From Hydractinia symbiolongicarpus (lineage: Eukaryota; Cnidaria; Hydrozoa; Anthoathecata; Hydractiniidae), in contig NC_079876.1 of assembly GCF_029227915.1 (NCBI RefSeq), positions 14,138,001-14,198,000 on the forward strand: a DNA stretch of 60,000 bases, in the 5' to 3' direction. A program made the position numbers and the translations under genes. Shown piece by piece: positions 37,101-47,940 of this stretch. A model generated the notes under the pieces. That model had not been told where the DNA came from. It saw nothing but the letters and a program-made list of their open reading frames with translations, and did not search any database. Every line of letters begins with the position of its first letter. The stretch's first letter is position 1.

Positions 37101-38218
37101 AAAATCGAAACTAAACATTTTAAAATTGATGTTTCTGCATTTCTGCAAACACTTACATATGTTGTCGCATTTTTTAAAACTACCTATAAAATGACCTGTT
37201 TCCGTCCGAGCTTTTCTCAGATCATTAGTTCTATTATTATTATTATTATTATTCCGAATATTTATACAGGATATAGCCACTTCAGTGTTGGAAACTGTTA
37301 TCAATGTGGGTCCTGTGTTTTGAATGTATACATTAAGTATACACCGGCAATACCTACCCAATTTCCCTCACATGGCATGGGTTGACCCGTAGCTGTGGTA
37401 AAGGCACTTGCTAAACATGCCCACGCTGTGGACCGAACCACGGACCTTGTGATTACGAAGCGAACTCCATAACCACAAGGCCACAAGGCTTGCACAAAGA
37501 TAGAGAACAATAGACCCTCGAAGGGTTGAGTTCCAAATGAAATTATATTTATTGTTATTAAGTCTTTAAAAATAAAAATGAAGATAGTCAGTATGGTATA
37601 AACCAAGCTTTTGAAATCAAAATTTAGCTTTAAAATATTCCAATACACAATAGTATACAATAACAGAACAGTTTAAAACCCTCAAACTTTCTGGTCGCTA
37701 ATTTTTCTCTATTTTTAAATGGAAAATTAAAACAGAGAAAAATTAGAAAAGCTTCTAAAAGATGGTGTGTCGTTTGGTTTTACCTTTGATTTTATTACTA
37801 CGAAAATCCAAATATGAGGACAAAACATAAAGTCGACTCAACTATAATATTGATACCTAAATATAACTTAAAAATTATCTGGGAAAACAAACTTTCATTT
37901 ATAAAGAGTGCTGTCTTTATTCTCGTATGAACATACCAGATTATGCGCATCGATCCAGTTGGTTTTATTTATGAATCTACTTGCAAATAAGTTATTGGTG
38001 GCTGTCATATAAGTAAATATAATTAAATAATAATAACAATTGTCTATTAGAATCATAACATAAGTTAGCAAAAATTACTTGAGCACGCGTACAAAAATGT
38101 TTTCTTCGAAGAATAATGTATGATTTTAAACAGCTTTTGTTTTTTTAAACTTGTTAATTTTTAGTACCATGACCCGAAAGAGGCGGCTGAAGCTTTTTTA
38201 AGGCGACCAAGAAGATGA
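28131..38218 (+). CDS. YTHDC1: YTH domain-containing protein 1, nuclear m6A reader
   Basis: Sixteen exons join in phase: 28131-28260, 28496-28597, 29971-30701, 30805-30829, 31010-31222, 31927-31989, 32071-32186, 32282-32335, 32471-32643, 33185-33269, 33378-33520, 34740-34858, 35499-35739, 36592-36679, 36978-37058, 38165-38218 (stop TGA), 805 codons. The order is an acidic N-terminus, a long Lys/Glu-rich disordered region (exon 3), a Ser-rich stretch (exon 5), a basic KKKRKSRK patch (exon 6), the YTH domain (about residues 441-580), an RGG-rich segment (exon 12), an Arg/Ser/Asp-rich tail and a His/Ser-rich end. The m6A cage tryptophans are W463 (GVWATPP) and W514 (VPWVLPPG). Vertebrate YTHDC1 is of similar size, binds m6A in nuclear RNA and influences splicing and export. 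The TTGTAG just before ATG is a possible cis or spliced-leader acceptor. The start is chosen as the first in-frame ATG of an exon with an acidic leader. Confidence 0.92.
29320..29363. repeat. Perfect 19-bp hairpin in YTHDC1 intron 2
   Basis: TGAAGCATTGTTACATAAA (29320-29338) is exactly inverted at 29345-29363 around the loop TTGGTG. It may be a template-switch inversion, a small foldback element or a structured RNA. Confidence 0.85.
30805..30829 (+). CDS. YTHDC1: YTHDC1 exon 4, 25-bp micro-exon
   Basis: The AG-flanked 25-bp segment encodes KQKEEQLL plus one base, with donor GTATAG. It carries the phase from 0 to 1, which exon 5 requires. Skipping it would shift the frame, so either it is constitutive or its skipping would switch the product off. 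Confidence 0.6.
32071..33520 (+). CDS. YTHDC1: YTHDC1 exons 7-11, YTH domain
   Basis: Five exons encode the domain. [20 protein letters not shown] ends exon 7; exon 8 (54 bp) begins [17 protein letters not shown]; exon 9 holds [20 protein letters not shown] and VPWVLPPG, then [12 protein letters not shown]; exon 10 gives [18 protein letters not shown] and ICRDGQ; exon 11 gives [19 protein letters not shown]. Both invariant tryptophans of the m6A pocket and the basic RNA-binding surface residues are present, so methyl-RNA binding is expected to be intact. Confidence 0.92.
34740..35739 (+). CDS. YTHDC1: YTHDC1 exons 12-13, RGG-rich and RS-like tail
   Basis: Exon 12 encodes clustered RGG/RG motifs ([18 protein letters not shown] and on), a typical RNA-binding, phase-separating, Arg-methylation target segment. 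Exon 13 continues [15 protein letters not shown], then an Arg/Ser/Asp/Glu-rich stretch. If the donor GTAGGT at 35740 is not used, translation ends at TAG 35741-35743, giving a shorter isoform without exons 14-16; that is an inferred intron-retention form. Confidence 0.8.
36000..36385. mobile_element. TA-flanked MITE with GGGCGCTTATTCGAGGGG subrepeats
   Basis: The left end, TACCGCAATGATCC, and the right end, GGATCAATACGGTA, are inverted with two mismatches. Inside, GGGCGCTTATTCGAGGGG-like words repeat four times in one orientation. It lies in YTHDC1 intron 13. It resembles the element at 39844-40424. Confidence 0.6.
36701..36900. mobile_element. 200-bp MITE with GCCGGAT... termini
   Basis: GCCGGATGTCCACGAGGCGG at the left is inverted at the right end as far as GCCGGATCTCCATGAGGTGG, with the inverted repeat extending to about 32 bp. 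The flanks TTA/TTA suggest a 3-bp target duplication as in PIF/Harbinger elements. It is in YTHDC1 intron 14, non-coding. Confidence 0.7.
37231..37495 (-). mobile_element. tRNA-headed SINE, copy 1
   Basis: On the minus strand the head reads GGCCTTGTGGTTATGGAG then TCGCTTCGTAATCACAAGG and GTGGTTCGGTCCAC, an A-box/B-box-like tRNA-derived promoter with a T-arm-like stem. The body contains GTATACATTCAAAACACAGG and ACATTGATAACAG, and it ends in AATATTCGGAATAA with a (TTA)n tail at 37231-37251. It sits in YTHDC1 intron 15, antisense to the gene. Confidence 0.7.
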
Positions 38219-39440
38219 TTGGACGAAATCTCAACATGGCGTGCTGGTGACGTACCGTTGGAATTTTATAATCATTTAGACGACGAGCGACGTTGGTTTG
38301 TGCCGATATAGATTGCACTACGTCAAATCGTTTATCAAGAGGCTCTACTCTATTTGTAAATATTATTTTTATTAAATTTGGATAAGAAAAATCTGATATT
38401 TTACCTTTCAAAGACTTATTTTCGCGTGCTACAAAAAACATTTTGCGTATATTTATTTTCGCGAATCGTCGAGATATTCCTCTGAAAATCTTTTTCGCAA
38501 AGAACTACTATCAGTAATCGCAATTTATTTTATTTATCGACTTAAGGTAGCCTTTAATTAAAAACTTGCTCATATCACAGGCTCGACATCATTTTTTATC
38601 AACTACAAACGGAGAAAAAGCGTTAACTTAAAGACGGCGTCCTACTTATCCGGGGTCCCACTGAACGACAGTATACTATATATAGTAGTTATCGCACAGT
38701 GCCGAGAAAAAATATCGGAAATTTTTTTTTGAGTTTTTAAAATTCTCGTTTACATATAATATACAAGAACTAAAAAACGGAAAAAATATGACAAGTGCGA
38801 TAACTAGTTTATCATATAAACCAAGCATAAATCGTTGTAGTAATTTAATATACTCGACAGATGAGTGTTTAATTTCAATCACGGTTTACGACGTTTAAAA
38901 GCGAAAATATTTATTGCAAGATATATGTGATAATGCCTTTTAATTCATAATAATTTTTTTTTAATTATTCGCGATATGGTAATTATTTTAAAGGAAAAAC
39001 AAAGGCTGTTTGTGGCCTTAGTTTAATTAAACTAGTCGTTAGCCCTTGGAAAATCCACGAGTTCGCCTGTCGCAGCTAAGCTACCATTTTGCGTGACAGA
39101 CAGACAGCCGTATACGGCATTATAATATAGATGAAATAAATTTCAGAGTAATATATTCATGTTAATTCACTAAAGTAAGAAGCAGTGATTTATCTGGTAA
39201 GTTCTGGATTTCTTTTAAACTAACCTAAAGTTACAGTTTAACTAAATATCCCTACGGTGGAGACGACTGGCACTTCTCTTTAATGACTGTCGAAACAAAA
39301 GAATGAATAATTGAATTGTGTATATTCATTATATAATTGATTGTTAATTTGTTTCGTTAAAAAGGAGGTGAAAATTACGGAACATATTTACCATGAAGTT
39401 CTCGTTTTTCAAGAAAACAATAACTTTACTCAGCGCGTTA
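38219..39440. other. Downstream of YTHDC1; no gene seen
   Basis: AT-rich sequence probably containing the YTHDC1 3' UTR; no single convincing poly(A) signal stands out. Confidence 0.4.
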
Positions 39441-39450
39441 TTAACCAATC

Positions 39451-39592
39451 ATGAAAAAAATATCAACTTTTTGCACGCTATTTTAATCAGAGAAAAAATA
39501 TCAACTTTTTGCACGCCATTTTAATCATGAAAAAAATATCAGCTTTTTGCACGCTATTTTAGTCAAAGACAAAATATCATCTTTTTGCAATT
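39451..39592. repeat. 38-bp tandem repeat, four units
   Basis: TATCAACTTTTTGCACG recurs at 39461, 39499, 39537 and 39575, exactly 38 bp apart, with minor substitutions in the last unit. Confidence 0.85.
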
Positions 39593-39843
39593 TAGAATGG
39601 AAAAATAAGTTAAATTGCACTCGTTTATCGGTGGAAAATGAAAATATAGTATATATTCGTGTAGATTGGCCAATCATAGTGCAAAAAAACTCTAACCATA
39701 ACATGACGCTATTAATTAAATTAGCATTCGACATTCTCGTTTTTTTGGATTTATAGAAAGTACCTCCACCAATCAGTTTCTTCAAAATTGTATCAAAAGA
39801 TTGAACGAGAGCTAATATTATCTTCCCAAGATAGTATTATCTT

Positions 39844-40424
39844 TACCGTAAATGATCGATTAAGCCCCCAGGGGCTTATTTGTCAAAATGGGTTTTGGGG
39901 GAGGGGGCTTATTCGGAAGGGGGGTTAAATGGGAGGGGCTTATAAAATTATGCAAAAATCTAGTGTGCTAAAAACAACGATTTTAATAAAAACAACATAT
40001 CTTTCTAAAAGTATAATAATAAAAACAAACACTAATCGATCTCAATATAATGGTTGGAAAGAGAAAAAGGGAGGTCGGACTTGTTGTTCCAGCAAAGTAT
40101 GTTGCTTTGACAGGGAGCAAGATATTCGGAAATATATTGTTCGACAAGTTAAAAAAAACAAAAAACACCTTAACTTTGAATTGGATATTATAACCACGAG
40201 TGTTATTAATACCTCAACCTGCGAAATAAATACCATTTAATCAATTGTTTATAGTAGTATTTTCTCAGTCCCTATCAACTATATTGAAATTACTGTGAAT
40301 TCGAACAAGCCCCCATGGGGGCTTGTTCGGAAGAGGGCTTATTTGTCAAAACGGGTTTTGGGGAGGGGCTTATTCGGGAGGGGGGGTTATTCGGGAGTGA
40401 GGGCTTAATCGATCATTGACTGTA
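39844..40424. mobile_element. 581-bp TA-flanked element with GGGGCTTATT subrepeats
   Basis: The 26-bp termini at 39844-39869 and 40399-40424 (core AATGATCGATTAAGCCC) are inverted copies with three mismatches, and both outer ends are TA. Inside each end, GTCAAAAYGGGTTTTGGGG and GGGGCTTATTCGG words appear in the same orientation. The 103-codon ORF in the middle shows no transposase motif. It is probably a non-autonomous TA-targeting DNA element. Confidence 0.7.
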
Positions 40425-40592
40425 TAGTAAGAAACTTTTTTTTTAATTTTAAAAAAGTCAACTACATTTCAACTGCGCGATGCAATTGATACCTTGCTGA
40501 ATTACTCCATGATGAACGACACCACAGAGGTAAAAACACTTACATATCTTACCAGACTAAATTAGCTGACTTTTTCTTCGCTTAGATTTCAT

Positions 40593-40703
40593 CAACCTCG
40601 TCCCCAGGATCTTGTGACCCCTGCGCCGTTATTACGGAGTGGCCAACAATGGTCGCTATCAACTTCATCATCAAGAAGGCAAAATGCCCTGGGAGCGAGG
40701 TTA
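40593..40703. mobile_element. 111-bp MITE, AACCTCGTCCCCAGG family
   Basis: CAACCTCGTCCCCAGGATC at the left is inverted as CCCTGGGAGCGAGGTTA at the right. The flanks AGATTTCAT and AGAATTCAT are a 9-bp target duplication with one mismatch, supporting a Mutator-like origin. Confidence 0.8.
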
Positions 40704-41561
40704 AGAATTCATATAATTTTAGTCTTGTCTCTTTATTTTCTTTGATGAGATATAGAAAGAGAAAAATTAAATACAGTTCCTTATTGTCATAATTTGTTTA
40801 TGAATTTAATCCTTCTCTTAAAAAACTGCCGACAACTGGAACAAATTAAGCTATTTAGTAAAAATCCTACTGATGAGGAGATTCGCTTAAGTAGGACGTC
40901 CACTAAGTAGTACATGTTTCTCCGCTCTTTGAATTCCACAAAGCGTAATGCGTACCGCCTGCTTAAACCAAACTGACATCAGCAAACCAGAAGCTCAATC
41001 ATGTTTTAAAAAATTTATTGTGATTTCTAACAGCAGTTTAAGTATTTGAATAAGTACTCAGTGGCAAATCAATAAGGCCATTTTAAATTCTCTAATCAGG
41101 AAAAACGCATTGAAAAAAATTGCATTGATTAATTCTTGTAAATCGACAAATGACTTTGCACCTTAATTTTTTAATAAACCTTCAAGAATCAGCAATCAGA
41201 GTTTGTACTGAATAAACTTTTCATTTCACTTAAACACAAAAACCTTCCTGATTATTTTCTTAAAATGCGCTAAGTTGATAGATACACACATCCACATATT
41301 TATAAATGATATGGCGTAATACGTAAAGAAACGACCTAGTTATCCTGCGCCTTGTAATCCTGCATCTTTAATTTACTGTGAAAACAGCTGCGTGTACCAA
41401 AATGAATGTCGACACATTTGGACGTACTTTTGCTTTTTGTTGCGTGAGGGGGTAAAAAATACAAATAGAGGTAACATGCGACTGTAAAAAGAAGTCGAGA
41501 ATATATCATCATCCTGGACCAGAGCTATTATTAACATCCGTTAAAACATCATTAGCGTGGA

Positions 41562-41582
41562 AGAGCCCTGGGGACGAGGTTA
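41562..41582. mobile_element. Solo terminus of AACCTCG MITE family
   Basis: AGCCCTGGGGACGAGGTTA matches the right terminus of the family. No left partner of the same age is evident nearby; the complete element at 40.6 kb has its own right end. Confidence 0.5.
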
Positions 41583-41626
41583 GCAAATTCTATCAAAAAT
41601 GCTTTTAATATGCTTACTTATATATG

Positions 41627-41690
41627 CCAACAAAGAAAGACACAGCTAATCTTTTTGATAAACGAGATTAGCTGTGTCTTTCTTTGTTGG
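41627..41690. repeat. Perfect 25-bp stem hairpin, 14-nt loop
   Basis: 41627-41651 (CCAACAAAGAAAGACACAGC and five more) is exactly inverted at 41666-41690, with loop TTTTTGATAAACGA. The total of 64 nt is within the size of small-RNA precursor hairpins, but the absence of any mismatch also fits a recent replication template-switch inversion. An ORF crosses it by chance. Confidence 0.9.
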
Positions 41691-42381
41691 GCGTTATTTG
41701 CAGATCTTACATATCACAAACGTTATTGGATTGAAAAAATAACTATCACCGTCTTCTTAAACGCCTTCATGAAATCGCAGTATTTTTCTAAATGCTTCTC
41801 AGGTTTCTTTGAAGTATTTTTTCTTAATCGCTAAAACGAAACTCGTAAGATGCTATAGCGCAATAAGTGAGCTAAATAAAAACGAATCAACGGTAATTAT
41901 TACTCAAACGCTCAACGTACCCGAAAAGAATTTCAAGTTAATACAAATTCGAGATAGCGAGATTATAGCAAGATGAATTTCAAAAATTTTTAGATGTATT
42001 TACAGTGGTTTAATAGATCGGAAAAATAATGGATATCAAAAGAAAGTCTGTACGAAGTCTAAAACAGGGAACAAGTACAAGCACTAATAAAAACAACATA
42101 TATAAAAGCAATGTTTTTTCACAAAGTAATTTTTATCTGTTACTTCTTACACCTTTATACGTGTTTCCTTAGCGGTAAAAGGGTTTTCCTTTAATAATGA
42201 AATCGCGCGTTTAGCCACATCATTTTTCATTAAGTGGAGAAAAATTATTTAATATTTTCACAGAGATTTCTAAATTTTGTGTACTCCGCGCTACCACTTT
42301 TTCATCGTTCTCAAAATTCAAGATAACGCATCAACTACTATGCTCGTGATCTCGACCTTCCACGAGACTGGTGAAAAAGGC

Positions 42382-43040
42382 CGTGATAACGAAAGTTTAA
42401 GATAGTGGTAGTCGAGATGAGGAGCGTCGATCGTGAAAAAGGTCGAGATAACGAAAGTTTGTCAATATCATGCACACATTAGAAAAATTATTTAAATTTT
42501 TAAACCTGGTCAGGGATGGATTAATAATCAGAAGAATCAATCATTTGAAAAAAATTCAAAATGCCACTTTGCTTTTTAGCAGATATTCTTCCCTTATTTA
42601 CAATGGAATCTAATCGCTGTTATAAAGAGCGCATGTCGGTGCCGTTGCCGCTAAAAATGGATAAAGTTCCTAATGTTTTTATGGCAGGATCAACCTCAAT
42701 TTTAATGGCTTTTCAATGGCTTTATCATACACTTCAATGTCGTCATCGTCATTCTTCCCCTCTTTGTCGTCTAGGTCTGTTACAGATTGGATAATTTCTT
42801 CATCTGTGACCGGGTTATCTGTTTACGCTTTATCCCAGACATAATTTGTAATCAAAGAGAAAATTGTAAGCACTCCAAATCTTGCTTTTGAGAAAGTTTG
42901 AAATTTTTGAACGTTCAAATGTTTTCGTGATTAAATTGTTTTGTGCGATGAAATTCGAAAAATTACAGAAAAGGGCGAGATAACGTGATACTCAAGGGAC
43001 CGTAAAAATAGGTCGAGATAAGGAAAGTTCGAGATAACGG
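42382..43040. repeat. Dispersed GAGATAACGAAAGTT motif cluster
   Basis: Near-identical words occur at 42382-42398, 42442-42460, about 42975 and 43011-43040 (GTCGAGATAACGAAAGTTT and variants). They may be subterminal repeats of a DNA element whose ends were not resolved. Confidence 0.4.
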
Positions 43041-43573
43041 GTATGCGAGCGCCGACTGGATATTTATTATGTTTATATATTAAAATTATTACAAATACAC
43101 GTTTTTCTTTTTAATCTTTTAGCCGCAGAAACTAATGTGTGCAAAAAGATAGCCATACAATAGACCATAGACCATGTTTTTTTTAATTTTTGCGCGAAAA
43201 AAAGTTGGAGAAGGAACCAAAATTTTAGAACGTTTAGAATTTTTGTAACATGTAGCTACACAATTTTATCTTAACTTCTTTTTCGAGAAATGTGCAAGAA
43301 ACTAAAAATATGGGTATCATATAGTAGAGTTTTTCTCGCTAATTTACGCGAAATATAAGCTATATTTTTATTTTATACTGAAAAACGAGAGCAGTTTTTC
43401 TTATTTTTCAATTCTACAGGGCAAATACTGATATATTTTTCCTGATTGGTTGAGTTTAATCATTGTTTTCTTGAAAAAACGCTATAACGTTTCCAAAATT
43501 TCTCAAATAAACGAACATAAATATTTACGGTTTAATTATTCTTTCGTTTGCATAGTAATTAAATTGTCATTAG

Positions 43574-43657
43574 GGACCCAGTGCTCTCCACCGATGAGAA
43601 TGTTTGGTTCACCTGCGACTTCAGAGAGATTTAAAAACAAGTTGGAGGAGACTTGCG
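43574..43657 (+). CDS. Possible isolated exon, perhaps N-terminal MAP3K1
   Basis: Flanked by TTAG and GGTTAAT, an 84-bp segment reads TQCSPPMRMFGSPATSERFK and ends LEETC, entering in phase 2 and leaving in phase 1. The ERFKNKLEETC part loosely recalls a short N-terminal motif of MAP3K1 proteins, and the segment lies 4.3 kb upstream of the MAP3K1-type exons on the same strand. No RING or SWIM exons were found between them. It may be coincidence. Confidence 0.2.
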
Positions 43658-43659
43658 GT

Positions 43660-45440
43660 TAATTCGATTATTCGAAAAAGAAAATTTATCAAGAATTAAA
43701 TTACACGATCACAGATATTGTCTTGCAAGGAATATTTCAAGACATTCATAAACCATAAAGAAATAATCTATCCAGTGCGACAAACTCAATGAAATTTAGG
43801 CGTCGAAATTTAGTTTTAAATGGTTGGATGAAGTAAATAGAAAATAGTGAGATGGATTCTAACAACAAAATCGACTTTAATATAAGAATGAGGCAAACCA
43901 CTAAGAGAAGGAGAGCAAAGTAGTAATCATAATAATTAAACTAATAAAAAGTAAAAAAGATTAGAAAATTTATAAATTAGTATTTATAATATACAAAATA
44001 TATAGTGCTTAAATAATAAAAGATAAAATATCATATATATAATAATCACTTTTTACCGACCTTTTTTTAAGGAGATACAAAAATTACGTACATGGCTCAA
44101 ATTATTGTAATTTTTTTATCCTTTTTTGCTAATAGAAATGTTTTTTTTTTATTATTGCAACATGAAAACTTTAACACCATCTTTCCCGTAAAAAATATTC
44201 ATCGTCACTAATGATCATATATCTCCCTAATCTCCAAAAAGCTCAAAAGATTCAAGACAAGGAAACGGAGAAATTCACTATTTGCTTAAAAATTGGACGT
44301 TCTTTTAAAAAATCGTGAATTTTCGCAGGAGCTTAGCTTAAAAGGACTTGCGAAGGTTGGAAACGAGACACAGTAAACGCGGTGAAACCACGTGACTTTA
44401 ACCATCCATCTTTTGTGAATGAAAATGAAACAAAACACGAAGCAATCGAACATGACGAAAATAATTCGAATAAAAATTTTTAACTACACCGTCTTAATAT
44501 ATTAAATTTGTAATCCTATTGCTACCTACAACTATATATTAAAAATTATGTTTACAATCTAAAGAAAAAATAAAATAAACGTCCGAAGAGTTTTGACATC
44601 TATTCTCGTCTCTAAAAAAATAAGAAAGAATCATGCTAACTTCATGTAAAATCCAAATTCATGTTTGCTTCATTCACGACACGAAAAAAATCATTCTTTT
44701 TTATATACGAATTCCAAAATGCTATCGCACCTAATAAAGCTGGTTGTTGTTTTCCGAACGAAACAAAATCTTTCATATTTACTTCTTTTTAGCCTAAAAA
44801 ATAAAGAAAACTGTCAATAGCGAACACACACTTACTCGTATATAGATTTCGCTCGTTTTTATCACACATAAAACTATAAAAGTGGTCTGGGAACGAAATT
44901 GTATTTTGTTACTTCGTTTTAAACTGTTTCTTAAATATATACTTAATTTTTATGATATATTTATTATTTATAATTTTATTAATTATTTTATTTCATATAT
45001 CAGAACCAAACGTAAATTTATTTTGTTTTACTTTATTTTCATTTACTTCTTACACGGAAATTAAAAAATATTCCATCCCAACAATATTTTTTTTATATTA
45101 ATTTTTTTCATTAATTAAGAAAAATAATCAAATACAAAACTATACTTCTTTATATTTTATAAAATAAACTTTGTAATCATTTGTTTAAAAAAATTAAACG
45201 TCCACAATTTCCTCTATTACTATTAATACTTGGCACGGAAATTAAAAAATATTAACATTCCTAACCTAAAACTTTATTGAGAATATGTATCCATTTTTAT
45301 TATCAAATTAGAATTATTAACTCTTTATTATTATTATAACATTTTTTATCATTTAAGTATTTTAATTCCTTTTTATTTTCAAATAAAAACTAATTACAAA
45401 TTTATTCTTCTTTCTAATTTATTAAATCAACTTAATAACT
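43660..45440. other. Very AT-rich non-coding stretch
   Basis: Strongly AT-rich with long A/T runs; no exon, RNA gene or element recognised. Confidence 0.5.
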
Positions 45441-45441
45441 T

Positions 45442-45866
45442 CCCAGCCGGCACAAAGATGTCTAAAAGACGTCTTTTAGACATCTTCCGCATTTCTAAAA
45501 GACGTCTTTTTTAGCGCTGATTTGTCCGTCTATAATGCATCTTTTTAAGCGTCTAAAAGAGGTCTTTTCAAAGATGCATTCCAAAAGATCTCTTTTAGAC
45601 ATCTTTTAAAAGACGTCTTTTTAAAGACGTCTTTTAGACCTTTTACAGATGTAGGAGCGACTAAAATGCATCTTAAATGCAACTTTTTAAATGCATCTTC
45701 CCAAAGACTTCTTTTAGACCTTTTTAAGAAAAACTATTACGACGCGTCTTTTTAAAGACGCCTTTTAGACCTTTTACAGATGTAGAAGCGACTAAAATGC
45801 ATCTTAAATGCAACTTCTTAAATGCATCTTGACAAAGACTTCTTTTATCTATCTATAAGACGTCTT
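45442..45866. mobile_element. AGACGTCTTTTAGAC-rich foldback element
   Basis: The sequence starts CCAGCCGGCACAAAGATGTC and is packed with the self-complementary word AAAAGACGTCTTTT and variants (ATGCATCTTT, AAAGACTTCTTTTAGACC). A module starting near CTTTTAGACCTTTTACAGAT repeats at 45631 and 45762 (131 bp apart). It is highly palindromic and non-coding. It is likely a high-copy cnidarian MITE-like repeat; family assignment is uncertain. Confidence 0.65.
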
Positions 45867-46466
45867 CCTTTGTTTTTGTTGTTTTTGTAGGCATTTGATA
45901 AAATAAATTTAAGACGTTTACGTTAACGTTTTAAAACGTACATTTTTAATAAATTGCAGAAATAACGACATGAAAGACGACAAATATTTTGCGATAAAAA
46001 TATTTTGAACTTTTTATATCAAACTCGTACAATAAATATATTTTATAATTACATAAATATAATTTAAATATAACCGGAAATAAATAAATAAAATATTATT
46101 AATAATCAACACTATACAATTCATTTATATATTCATATTTACAAATTGTGATCATTACAATAATCTGTAATACGAATTCTACTTGTGAACTTATCCATGC
46201 TATTTAAAGCATAAATTGGAACTCTAGTCGAAAAAATCTTAAGCATATTGAGCTTAGGCCATATGAAAGAGTCACCTTAAAAATTTTGTGAAAGTTGCTA
46301 GTAGTTGAAATTCGTCGTAACGCTTGCAAGGCCGAAATAAACAAAATAAATATTGGAAATAATAAGGAAGTCTGTTCAGAAGAAACAAAAAGAGATATAT
46401 TAAATGTATAAATGACATTCATAAATGAGGTAAGTCGAAAGGGCTTTTTATTTGTTTTTTGGAAAT

Positions 46467-47916
46467 TTATACATTTAAGGTACCCCTTATGTCCCTGATC
46501 CTTTGACTGGGAGCGTTTCGAAGTTTGGTTCCAATTATGCGTCTCATCTCTTGTTCGTTCGCATCTTTAAAACGCTCGTTGACAGATTCTAGAGAGAAAG
46601 AAATAGCTTATTTCCAGATAAATAATAGATTTTTATAGAAACGTAGTCAGTAAATGTTTGAGAAATAGACCAATGAACCTAACGCGATCATTTGCATACT
46701 ATGTAATAGCAAAACGATTTACTCATTATTTTTGTAAATGACTGTAGCACAGTAGAACATTCTTAAAACATTATAACTTGAATCAACCGTGCCTTTCTCA
46801 ATCAATCTCTCTATCCAAAAACTAAGAGAAAACACACCATACATAGAAGGGTAACAACGTAATACATCAGCTAATACACGTACCTACTATAATTCTATAA
46901 ATTAATTTCCCTTCCAGCGGGACTTTGTCTTTCTTGCCTTTTAAATTGGCTTGCGCCATGAATGTAGTGGTGAAGATCCTGACGAAAATTAAAATTAAAA
47001 TTAAAGGTAAGTAGAAATAAACTACTAAGGAGAGTGTATTTCCTTAAGGAGAAAAAATTATACCTTTACCTATTCATTGCGAGACGTACAGCATCTCTGT
47101 AGTCCACCCCGCCAATTTGTGATATTTGTTGTTTCTAAAAAGATAAACTAGATTGTGTAAATTAAAGGTATTACAATAATGCTAGTTTCAAAATTAAGAA
47201 TATAAATAAAATCACTAAAGCCTGGTTCCCACCAATGCGTTTATCGATAAACAGATGTTTATTTTTAAAGTCATAAAGTTAAAACTGAACAATTTTACAT
47301 TGCTTTCCGATTTGAGTCATGATGTCGACATTAAATGATAATGATCAAATAATAAAAATATCATTCAATGTTAAAATGGGATATCAGGCTAATAAAAACC
47401 TCACCATTGCCGTGAAGTCTTCAGGATTTCCCAAACGTTCCTCACAAAGCTCAAGTTCTTCCCTGTTGTCAATTTGAACCAGAGGCCTTTTGTCAACTGG
47501 TACCTGGTTTTGCCCTTCCATACCATCTATTCGCCTTTCCAGGCGAACAAGGTACCTGCACATTTTCTTTTGATTCTCCAGAATCTGATTGCATGTTTCT
47601 AAATTGTATATAAAATGTAACAAACCCATTTAAACAAAGGAAAATTAAAAACATAGTATTGGACGTTTACAAAGATTACAAAGAAAAGTTATACCTTGTA
47701 ACGAGTCTAATGATGGTTTTTTTGATGAACTTTGAGAGCTATAAAAATTCGGAAACTAATCTTCAGAATGACCCAAAAACTCAATAAAACATTACACATA
47801 CATTTTCACATTACAAACATATTATCACACAACGAATAAAATAATTAAATCAAAAACGTACGTGTTTCCACTTTCTTCATAAAAAGGTTCACAAATGTGC
47901 CTTGTCGTTACTAGTA
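46467..47916 (-). CDS. DUF4806-domain protein, 5' end unresolved
   Basis: Minus-strand exons in transcription order: about 47862-47916 (ICEPFYEESGN), 47738-47695, 47598-47405, 47134-47070, 46978-46884 and 46588-46467 (stop TAA at 46469-46467), all joining in phase. The product has a Ser-rich linker, a short coiled coil (ETCNQILENQKKMCRYLVRL), then a DUF4806-like domain: NREELELCEERLGNPEDFTA, IGGVDYRDAVRLAMNRIF, MAQANLKGKKDKVPLEGK, VNERFKDANEQEMRRIIG. The spacing (acidic helix, GG..DAV helix, then the GKK motif) follows that family, which is common in cnidarian and arthropod genomes and often lies next to THAP or BEN-like DNA-binding parts. Function is unknown. The N-terminus is missing here; the first visible exon nearly abuts the first plus-strand exon of the MAP3K1-type gene. 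Confidence 0.65.
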
Positions 47917-47940
47917 AAGTTTATTGCAGTATCTGCACAG

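Noticed and set aside
40867-40910. CTGATGAG resembling a hammerhead ribozyme core
   Set aside because: No GAAA core segment or helix II/III pairing follows at the required spacing.
41610-41834. 74-codon ORF across the hairpin
   Set aside because: It runs through a perfect inverted repeat and has no recognisable domain.
47384-47629. Reading the DUF4806 fragment as a single-exon 81-residue protein
   Set aside because: It runs past the donor GTGAGG at 47404 into the intron; phase-matched splice sites join it to exons on both sides.
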